From Paludibacteraceae bacterium (GTDB taxonomy: Bacteria > Bacteroidota > Bacteroidia > Bacteroidales > Paludibacteraceae): a DNA stretch of 51,536 nt. The translations under genes were made by a program, and so were the position numbers. Shown here piece after piece: positions 9,497 to 15,870 of this stretch. The DNA lies in contig JAFXSS010000011.1 of NCBI GenBank assembly GCA_017525455.1, positions 1-51,536 on the forward strand, given 5' to 3'. Position 1 is the first letter of the stretch, and each line of letters starts with the position of its first letter. The notes beneath the pieces are model-generated. The model was not told the origin of the DNA and made no database searches. It worked only from the letters and a program-made list of their open reading frames with translations.

Positions 9497-10897
9497 TTAT
9501 TCGCCGATGTACGAACGTACGCAGCGGAAGCCGATGTACGGACGGCTCTCGTACTGATACTCATAGTCGCGCGCACCGCACTGGAGATAGTCCTTCACAT
9601 CTTTCCAACTACCACCCTTGATTACCTTACGTTTCAGCTGGTCGGGGTCATCCTTGCGAGCCATATACGCGTGGTTAGGGTTGTAGTCGTGAATGATGCT
9701 GTTCAGCGTCGGCGAGAATGACTCGAGCGTCCACTCGGAAACGTTACCTGCCATGTCGAACAGGCCGAAGTCGTTCGGACGGTACGAAGCTACAGCCATA
9801 GGAGCGTTGCCCGTATCATCATTGTAAGCACCATGGTAAGGCTTGAAGTTAGCCAGGAAGCAACCTTTGTAGTCGCGAACGTAGTTACCGCCCCAAGGAT
9901 AAGTAGCCATCTTGCGGCCGCCACGGGCGGCATACTCCCACTCAGCTTCTGTCGGCAAACGATAAACCTGAGCGTCAAGACCTGCATTGTCCTGCATAAT
10001 CTTCGAACGCCAGTTGCAGAAAGCATGTGCCTGCTCCCATGTTACGCCTACTACAGGATAGTTGGCGTAGCCCTCGTGCGAGAAGTACTTGAGCATCTTC
10101 GGGTCGTTGTAAGCCTGCTGGAAGTCACGAATCCAAACCATCGTATCGGGATAGATATTGATGATGCACTCGGTGTAAAGGTCTTTCGGCTCAACGAGTT
10201 TGCGCACGAGCGTAGTGTCGTGAATACCACCGGTCTCATCAACCCAGAACGAGTCAACACGAGCGGTTGCATTGTCAGGGTACTTGCCTTTGGCCACATC
10301 GAACTTATTCTGTTGCAACTTAGCCTGATCGTAGTTCTTCCACGAATAGTGGTAGTGCATACGGTTGGTATTGAACGTGTTGTCAGAATAGAACAACGGA
10401 TGGAGCGCATTGCGTACCTCCTCATCGGTCATGTACTTGTTCCAAGGGATCTTGTTCGTAGCAGTCCAGTTCAGAACGGTGTCAGGCAGCAGTTCCCATC
10501 CTTCGCCGCCTTCGGCAGGCTTGAGAACCTCCACAACCTTCATGAATGCATCACGGTCAACATAATCCTCCCAACGCACGAGCAATGTCATGGCTATCGA
10601 GTCACGTACCCACAGTACGAACTGTTTGTACTCATTGTTGGTGATCTCCGTTTCATCCATCCAGAATGCATCTACTGTTGACATAACCTTGTTGTCGGGC
10701 AAGGTAAACAGGTTAGACTGGGTATTCTCGCCCTTCATGAAGCTACCCTTACGGATAAGAAGCATACCGAACGGATCTGCCTCCGAGAATTTCTTTGCTT
10801 TACCGGAACCTACCAATTCACCGGCAGGCTTGTTGCAGCCTACCAACGCTATCGTCAGCGCCAGAACCGGCAGAAGTGTTTTAAGTTTCCTATCCAT
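9497..10897 (-). CDS. gldK: Type IX secretion lipoprotein GldK/PorK
   Basis: GldK is an outer-membrane lipoprotein that forms the large periplasmic ring with GldN. Signal peptide II ends in LVGC, giving the lipidated Cys. The rest has the formylglycine-generating-enzyme (sulfatase-modifying factor) fold used in this family: FWMDETEITNNEYKQF near residue 83, RLPTEAEWEYAARGG at about 318 and GFRCVRS at the C-terminus. GldK members are not known to act as enzymes. I chose ATG 10897; a TTG one codon earlier would add only one residue. Confidence 0.95.
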   Translation of the reverse strand: MDRKLKTLLPVLALTIALVGCNKPAGELVGSGKAKKFSEADPFGMLLIRKGSFMKGENTQSNLFTLPDNKVMSTVDAFWMDETEITNNEYKQFVLWVRDSIAMTLLVRWEDYVDRDAFMKVVEVLKPAEGGEGWELLPDTVLNWTATNKIPWNKYMTDEEVRNALHPLFYSDNTFNTNRMHYHYSWKNYDQAKLQQNKFDVAKGKYPDNATARVDSFWVDETGGIHDTTLVRKLVEPKDLYTECIINIYPDTMVWIRDFQQAYNDPKMLKYFSHEGYANYPVVGVTWEQAHAFCNWRSKIMQDNAGLDAQVYRLPTEAEWEYAARGGRKMATYPWGGNYVRDYKGCFLANFKPYHGAYNDDTGNAPMAVASYRPNDFGLFDMAGNVSEWTLESFSPTLNSIIHDYNPNHAYMARKDDPDQLKRKVIKGGSWKDVKDYLQCGARDYEYQYESRPYIGFRCVRSYIGE

Positions 10898-10960
10898 CAA
10901 TTAATGTTATGTAGTTTCGTATTTTGTTTCAGCAAATTTGGCTGAATCTGTTAACAGCTT

Positions 10961-11932
10961 TTACAAGTACCTTACGCTCTTGTATCGGTTGGTGCGTTTG
11001 GGCTTGAGAATGTCAAATCCGTACGCCAAGTATATCTCATGCGAGCCGTAGCTCTCGTATATCAGTTTGGATGTCGGCAACTCGTAGGTGTAACCTAACT
11101 GCAGTCCTGAGATGATATCTATACCCAATATCAATCCTACATTGCCGAGTATGCGGTAACTCAGTCCGAAGCGGTACTTCTCTTTGAGTTCGGCCATCAT
11201 GGCTATGTTCACATCCCAACTGCTGAAGTCCGTCATCACCAGTGCAGATGGCTTGAGCACCCAATCTTTGTTTCTCAACCGCCAGTTATATCCGCCGACG
11301 ATATACATTGTCCCTTTCAGGTGATAGTCGGACTCATCGCTCCAGTGCAGCGTCGGAAACGTGAGGTGACTCATGCTCAATCCTACCCACCATGTCGGTG
11401 CCGAGTACCAAATACCTGCTCCCAAGTCAAAGGTCATGCCATTGCCTCCCTGCCCTGTCGGCAGCGCCGGATCCGACTGCGTGAAGTAGTCGGCATTGAG
11501 TTGGCTGAGGTTAACACTGTCGTTGGCGAAACTGATATTCACGAATCCCAGATCCGCACCTATGGCAAGTGTGCCTTTGCCTATGCGCTGCCTGTACGCG
11601 TATTGCGCGTGCAGCGACTGGTTGGAGAACAGACCGAACCTGTCGTTCAGGAACCGTACTCCTGCAGCATGTTTTGTTTTGCCTATCACGAACGGCGAAC
11701 TGAAGGAGAAGTATGTAGTCATCGGTGCATTCTTTATCCCGGTGAACTGCATGCGGTGCAATCCCGCCACCTTCATCAAGTCGTCCTCTCCTGCCGCCGC
11801 AGGGTTGTAGGCTGTCGGCAGATACATGTATTGTCCTATTTGCGGGTCAAACTGCGCGCGGACAACCAACGAGCCACACACAACAACCCCCAACAGCAGA
11901 ACAATTCGCTTCACGCTCACGCCAACACACAT
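10961..11932 (-). CDS. porP: Type IX secretion outer-membrane protein PorP/SprF
   Basis: PorP/SprF proteins are outer-membrane beta-barrels of about 300 residues associated with T9SS. After a signal peptide ending RAQF, the family start DPQIGQYMYLPTAYNPAAAG is clear, then alternating amphipathic strands such as AAGVRFLNDRFGLFSNQ and YRFGLSYRILGNVGLILGI. I prefer ATG 11932, since the longer frame begins with TTG 11953. It is first of the core T9SS genes (porP, gldK, gldL, gldM, gldN), the order seen in Porphyromonas. Confidence 0.93.
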   Translation of the reverse strand: MCVGVSVKRIVLLLGVVVCGSLVVRAQFDPQIGQYMYLPTAYNPAAAGEDDLMKVAGLHRMQFTGIKNAPMTTYFSFSSPFVIGKTKHAAGVRFLNDRFGLFSNQSLHAQYAYRQRIGKGTLAIGADLGFVNISFANDSVNLSQLNADYFTQSDPALPTGQGGNGMTFDLGAGIWYSAPTWWVGLSMSHLTFPTLHWSDESDYHLKGTMYIVGGYNWRLRNKDWVLKPSALVMTDFSSWDVNIAMMAELKEKYRFGLSYRILGNVGLILGIDIISGLQLGYTYELPTSKLIYESYGSHEIYLAYGFDILKPKRTNRYKSVRYL

Positions 11933-11956
11933 TTTGCGGTATAGTATCCGCAAGGA

Positions 11957-12178
11957 TTAATACTCCTCTTCGTCAAAAAAGAAGTCATCCTTGGTCGGGA
12001 AATCCGGCCACAGGTCTTCAATCGACTCGAACTCTTCTTCGTCGTCCTCAATCTCGTTGAGGTTCTCAATCACTTCCATAGGCGCGCCTGTGCGCTGGGC
12101 ATAATCCAGCAACTCATCCCTTGTAGCGGGCCATGGAGCATCTTCCAACTTCGATGCCAATTCCAGATTCCAATACAT
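11957..12178 (-). CDS. Small acidic DUF2795-like protein
   Basis: A 73-residue cytoplasmic protein starting MYWNLELASKLEDAPWPA, with the conserved TRDELLDYAQRTGAP segment and a strongly acidic tail rich in Asp, Glu and Phe (DDFFFDEEEY). It fits the DUF2795-type small proteins conserved across Bacteroidota. The function is unknown. ATG 12178 is preferred to a GTG at 12199 because homologues begin MYW. It is the first gene after the T9SS promoter, in the same transcript as porP. Confidence 0.88.
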   Translation of the reverse strand: MYWNLELASKLEDAPWPATRDELLDYAQRTGAPMEVIENLNEIEDDEEEFESIEDLWPDFPTKDDFFFDEEEY

Positions 12179-12202
12179 AGTCGCAGTGTTATTTACCACA
12201 TA

Positions 12203-12241
12203 GTATCATACGCAAAGAAGTGCGCTTGCGGCGCATGATAC
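12203..12241 (-). promoter_or_regulatory. 5'-leader hairpin of the T9SS operon
   Basis: Arms GTATCATGCGC and GCGTATGATAC on the minus strand form an 11-bp stem with one G-U pair and a 17-nt loop. The hairpin lies between the promoter (12254-12285) and ATG 12178, so it should sit almost at the 5' end of the mRNA. A role in mRNA stability or translation control is inference. Confidence 0.5.
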
Positions 12242-12253
12242 CAAAATTTCGCG

Positions 12254-12285
12254 CAAAGATACAAAAAATTATCGAATTGTGCAAG
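12254..12285 (-). promoter_or_regulatory. Promoter of the T9SS operon
   Basis: Minus-strand CTTG (12282-12285), 20-nt spacer and TATCTTTG (12254-12261) match the Bacteroidota promoter form, with one mismatch in the -33 box. Confidence 0.7.
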
Positions 12286-12302
12286 TTTTTTTCGATTTTT
12301 TT

Positions 12303-12875
12303 TCATTTTTTCCACTCAACAGGTGATTTTTTTTGCAAAATGGCACATTTACGGGCTAAAACGAAACAATAATCCGATAACCTGTTTACCCAGCGGATAG
12401 CAATCTTCAGATCCTCATTCCGGTCGTTTTCGTCTGCCAAGCGTACCATGAGCCGTTCAAGCCTTCGCGTTACAGTCCGACAGATGTGTGTGGCGGCTAT
12501 AGCCTCACTACCCGCAGGCAGGATAAAAGCGTGTTGCGGCGGCAGTTCGACCTGTATGGCATCAATCCAGTGCTCGATATCCGTGACATCAGCAGCGGTG
12601 AGCCATTCGCCCGGTGCGCACGACAGGTAGGCTCCCAGGTTGAACAACTTGTTCTGCACGATGCCGATCTGCTGTATATGTACCGATACATCGCTCAACG
12701 GCTCTTCGGGTGGCAGTTGTTCGCCTATCTGCGCGAGCAAGGCGTTCAGCCAGCCGAAGTACGAGTTCAGTTCGTCGGCCGTACCATAGGCCTCAATCCG
12801 TTGGTCGGACTTGGGCACACGGTCGCCATTAGCCAGCGAGGTAGTGCCGTTGTCTCCGGTCTTAGTATATATCAT
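12303..12875 (-). CDS. Cob(I)alamin adenosyltransferase, PduO type
   Basis: The 190-residue enzyme transfers adenosyl from ATP to cob(I)alamin to make coenzyme B12. The N-terminal ATP site MIYTKTGDNGTTSLANGDRV and the RIEAYGTADELNSYFGWLNA segment are diagnostic, as is the C-terminal RRLERL...NRLSDYCFVLARKCA pattern. It belongs to the PduO/MMAB family, not CobA or EutT. Neighbours do not include other B12 genes, so it may serve salvage. ATG 12875 is clear; the gene ends just before the T9SS promoter. Confidence 0.93.
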   Translation of the reverse strand: MIYTKTGDNGTTSLANGDRVPKSDQRIEAYGTADELNSYFGWLNALLAQIGEQLPPEEPLSDVSVHIQQIGIVQNKLFNLGAYLSCAPGEWLTAADVTDIEHWIDAIQVELPPQHAFILPAGSEAIAATHICRTVTRRLERLMVRLADENDRNEDLKIAIRWVNRLSDYCFVLARKCAILQKKSPVEWKK

Positions 12876-12926
12876 GGTTACTGATAGTTGAATGTTAAAA
12901 TCTTAACCTAACCTCGATTGAGCAAT

Positions 12927-13751
12927 CTATATCCGGATGCGGAAGTGCTTGCGGATATAATGCGGATTGAAGAACACCAACCCTGCATGATAACAATCTA
13001 CAGTGCTTGTCACTTGCGGCTCTGCCTGTATAGCCCGCCATGCGCGCTCCATTTCCTGCGAGTGATGAATATCGTCCACCACGACTATACTCTTTTCTCC
13101 TACAGCGGGCAGCAATTGATTGAAGTACCGCAATGTAGCCTCATACGTATGATTGGCATCGACATATGCCAGATCTACATGCTTGGGGCAATGCGCAGGC
13201 AATGTATCGTTGATATTCCCGATTACCGGTTCAATATTCGTCAGCCCTAATTCGCGCCATACATGCTTAGCCACGTCCAGCACTTCTTGCGCGCCCTCGT
13301 ATGTTTGCACGATGTTGGCTTGTGCGGGCGAAGCCAGGTAAGCTGTAGTTATTCCGAGCGATGTGCCCAGTTCAACGATGGTCAACGGTTTCTGCAACGT
13401 AGAGCCAAGATAGTTAACGAGTCTGAAGAGCAGCTGCGCTATCTTCGGCGACTCAAGGTGCGTACGCGCTATATCTGCCACTCGACGCAGCGTAGCGATA
13501 GGTGTGCCCGACCGCTGGCTTTCCGCTCCTGTGCCGTAATCCACCTGCTGTACCATATCCGTGCTTCGCAACAGCGCTGTCCGCTGTTGCTCGATGCGCG
13601 GAAAGGCATAATACGCGTTATCGTCATACACAACCATCCTCACCACGTAGAACAACGTGGGAGAGTGTATGCCTTCGCCTCCGGTATGCCATGCCGTCAG
13701 CTGATGACGGGCAAAACTCCGGGCACGATATAACGCGTTGCTGACAGACAC
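12927..13751 (-). CDS. Class I SAM-dependent methyltransferase
   Basis: A 274-residue methyltransferase with an O-methyltransferase-like core: IVELGTSLGITTAYLA (SAM site, about residue 120), then DLAYVDANHTYEATLRYFNQLLP and SIVVVDDIHHSQEME. The N-terminal GGEGIHSPTLFYVVRMVVYD resembles the GIHSPFVF start of a Bacteroidota family, which supports GTG 13751 as the start. That start touches the TAA of the upstream lipoprotein gene with no gap, suggesting translational coupling. The substrate is not known. Confidence 0.85.
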   Translation of the reverse strand: MSVSNALYRARSFARHQLTAWHTGGEGIHSPTLFYVVRMVVYDDNAYYAFPRIEQQRTALLRSTDMVQQVDYGTGAESQRSGTPIATLRRVADIARTHLESPKIAQLLFRLVNYLGSTLQKPLTIVELGTSLGITTAYLASPAQANIVQTYEGAQEVLDVAKHVWRELGLTNIEPVIGNINDTLPAHCPKHVDLAYVDANHTYEATLRYFNQLLPAVGEKSIVVVDDIHHSQEMERAWRAIQAEPQVTSTVDCYHAGLVFFNPHYIRKHFRIRI

Positions 13752-15257
13752 TTATCGACGTGTTGAAGTCGAAGAGCTACCGGATGTACGTGTGCTTGTT
13801 CCGGTCGAGCCCGAACGGCTCGAGCTGCTTGAACTGCTGCTGCGCGTGCTTGTGCCGGTACTGGTGCCCGTTGAGCGGGTACTGGTATTGTTTGTGCGCG
13901 CGGCAGATGAAGCCTGCGTACGTTTGGTACTGGTTGTACCGGAATTGCGTACACGTGTAGTGGTCGTACTGCTTGCGCGTGTAGAGGTTGCAGGCTGTGA
14001 CTTCTGCGTAGTAGTGGATGTAGCAGCAGATGTTCTCGACGACTGCGTAGCAGTTGACTTTGTGGTCTGCGTAGCCGAGGATGTACGTGTGCTGCTTGCA
14101 GCCGGTTCAGCCTTCTGCGTGGTGGCAGTAGTACGTGAAGTGGTAGCGGTCTGCTTCTGAGTCGCAGTAGGCTGTACGCGTTGGGTTGATGTGCCGGAAG
14201 TAGAAGTAGTACGTGTTGACTCCGTTGTACGCGAGCCTGAGCCAGCCTGCGGTTGGGTCTGGCGGGTAGAAGTAGCGCTCTGCGTTGATGTCGAACGCGT
14301 GCTGGTGGTAGTACGCGAAGCACCCGACTGTTCAACAGCTTTCTGGAGCTGGTGGGCATTGGTTACGCGGGTAGCGGTAGTACTGCCTTGTGGCACATAC
14401 GTAGCCGTTGTACGACGTGAGAACGACTGCTCGGGATACTGCTGCTCATAATCGTTGCGCGATACGGGACGGCATACATCCTGATAATGCGAGTAGTGAT
14501 AGTGATCGACATAATGTACCTGATGGCAGTAGTGGTGGTTCTGCAGATAGGTACTTACGTAAGCCTGATAGTGACCGAGGTGGTACGGGGGATGATGACC
14601 GTAGTGATGGGGGAAATGATCCCAATAGTACGGTGAGCGCCAGTAAGCATATGTAGGACGGCCAAAGCGGTCGAACAACGGCGGACGTCTGTAGAACACC
14701 GGCTCGATGATATAGTTAGCACCATAGATATACGGTGCACCGATGATCTGTACGTACGGTGTTGCATATCCCATCTCGACAACAAGTGTGGCTACGTCCT
14801 GATAGACATTGGCTGCCAGCACGGCTTGGAGAAGCAGCACATGGTTACGCCCTTCAAGAGTCTCAAGCACACGCAGATAGTCGATAAATCCGTCGTGGTT
14901 GAGGTCGAGGTTGGAAATGATATAAGCATTGGAGTTCAATATTGTCTCAAACTCCTCAACGGTAGCTGCCTGGGCAAAAGCAGCAGCCACAGCCTGCAGG
15001 TCGAGATACAGACTTATATCCTGCGTCATGGGCGTAACCTCTATAGTAGTTGTACGCGTAGTGTGCGTGCGCGGGTACGTGACGGTTGTGCTGACAGGTG
15101 TTTGGTAGGTAACAGGTTGGGCTTGCGCCACTACAACGGATGTTGCGGGAGCCGGAGCGACAACTACTGGTTCGGGTGCAACGGTAACAATACGTGTCAC
15201 ACCGCAGCCTGCCAACAGCAGCGGCAAGGCTAAGAGGATTGACGAGTGGTTTTTCAT
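13752..15257 (-). CDS. Lipoprotein with His/Tyr-rich middle and Ser/Thr/Arg-rich tail
   Basis: The 501-residue protein begins with a lipoprotein signal (LLLAGC). Residues about 80-180 hold a domain with an EF-hand-like loop (DLNHDGFIDYLRV) and LLLQAVLAANVYQDVATL, a pattern seen in a Bacteroidota family of unknown function. Residues about 205-270 are very rich in His and Tyr (14 His in under 60 residues). The last 220 residues are low-complexity Thr, Ser and Arg with TST and TRT motifs. The tail is positively charged. A surface or periplasmic role binding metal or an anionic polymer is possible but inferred. Function is not recognised. Confidence 0.8.
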   Translation of the reverse strand: MKNHSSILLALPLLLAGCGVTRIVTVAPEPVVVAPAPATSVVVAQAQPVTYQTPVSTTVTYPRTHTTRTTTIEVTPMTQDISLYLDLQAVAAAFAQAATVEEFETILNSNAYIISNLDLNHDGFIDYLRVLETLEGRNHVLLLQAVLAANVYQDVATLVVEMGYATPYVQIIGAPYIYGANYIIEPVFYRRPPLFDRFGRPTYAYWRSPYYWDHFPHHYGHHPPYHLGHYQAYVSTYLQNHHYCHQVHYVDHYHYSHYQDVCRPVSRNDYEQQYPEQSFSRRTTATYVPQGSTTATRVTNAHQLQKAVEQSGASRTTTSTRSTSTQSATSTRQTQPQAGSGSRTTESTRTTSTSGTSTQRVQPTATQKQTATTSRTTATTQKAEPAASSTRTSSATQTTKSTATQSSRTSAATSTTTQKSQPATSTRASSTTTTRVRNSGTTSTKRTQASSAARTNNTSTRSTGTSTGTSTRSSSSSSSSRSGSTGTSTRTSGSSSTSTRR

Positions 15258-15308
15258 ATCTTCGAATGTATCAGTTCACGAGTTACATGAATAAAATAGA
15301 CAATAAGC

Positions 15309-15724
15309 TAGACCGGACTTGTGTTGTGGAGCATAGGGGACTCGAAAATTGCCGCTGCAATAATCGTTCGGAGGCACAGCCGGAGATAGGAACCGGGGTG
15401 CGAGGCCACTCATATGCTCCCACAAGTCTGGCGATAGACCGGACTTGTGTTGTGGAGCATAGGGGACTCGAAAATTGCCGCTGCAATAATCGTTCGGAGG
15501 CGCAGCCGGAGATAAGAACCGGGGTGCGAGGCCACTCACATGCTCCCACTAGTCTGGCGATAGACCGGACTGGTGTTGTGGAGCATAGGGGACTCGAAAA
15601 TTGCCGCTGCAATAATCGTTCGGAGGCACTGCCGGAGATAAGAACCGGGGGGCGAGGCCACTCGTATGCTCCCACAAGTCTGGCGATAGACCAGACTGGT
15701 GTTGTGGAGCATAGGGGACTCGAA
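15309..15724 (-). repeat. 126-bp tandem repeats carrying the tRNA-Ala 3' end
   Basis: Three full units plus a partial one recur with an exact 126-bp period; the marker gtgttgtgga begins at 15321, 15447, 15573 and 15699. Each unit holds the last 20 nt of the tRNA (T-loop to discriminator base), at 15327-15346, 15453-15472 and 15579-15598; the fourth copy is the tRNA itself (15705-15724). Between units the sequence differs by only a few bases. Each also holds an inverted repeat, TATGCTCC ... GGAGCATA, with inner arms of about 8-11 bp. The array is downstream of the tRNA on the minus strand. It resembles in layout the E. coli tyrT repeats (178 bp, each with 19 nt of tRNA-Tyr). Confidence 0.95.
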
Positions 15725-15777
15725 CCCCTTACCTTAACATTGCGAACGTTACGCTCTACCAGATGAGCTAATGCCCC
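15705..15777 (-). tRNA. tRNA-Ala (anticodon CGC)
   Basis: A 73-nt cloverleaf folds on the minus strand: acceptor GGGGCAT/ATGCTCC with the G3-U70 pair that identifies alanine tRNAs, D-arm GCTC...GAGC, anticodon stem TAACG/TGTTA with loop TTCGCAA (anticodon CGC at loop positions 3-5), and T-arm AGGGG-TTCGAGT-CCCCT. CCA is not encoded; after A73 comes CAAC. CGC reads GCG codons only, so another tRNA-Ala (likely TGC) must exist elsewhere. The downstream repeats copy its final 20 nt. Confidence 0.95.
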
Positions 15778-15832
15778 GCGCGTCAGCGCAACCATAAACG
15801 GCGGCTAACGCTTTGAATTATTGCGTTCCGCA

Positions 15833-15854
15833 GGGCGCGGGAAAACCCGCGCCC
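15833..15854 (-). terminator. GC-rich hairpin after the 986-residue surface protein gene
   Basis: Perfect 9-bp stem GGGCGCGGG/CCCGCGCCC with a 4-nt loop, 17 nt after the stop codon of the upstream gene and before tRNA-Ala. No U tract follows, so it may be a transcript-stabilising hairpin or a factor-dependent terminator. Confidence 0.55.
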
Positions 15855-15870
15855 TCGGGACACAACTGAT

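Noticed and set aside
15309-15724. CRISPR array
   Set aside because: Repeats are directly adjacent with no unique spacers, have a 126-bp period and include tRNA sequence; no cas gene is near.
15705-15777. Integrated mobile element with a tRNA attachment site
   Set aside because: The repeated tRNA 3' end is in tight 126-bp tandem, with no integrase gene or distant second att copy in the window.
15194-15795. Long frames on both strands across the 126-bp repeats (plus strand 190 codons, minus strand 170 codons)
   Set aside because: 126 is divisible by 3, so any open unit stays open. The frames overlap the tRNA gene, and the GSSPLCSTT-type peptide is the usual false translation of a tRNA tail.
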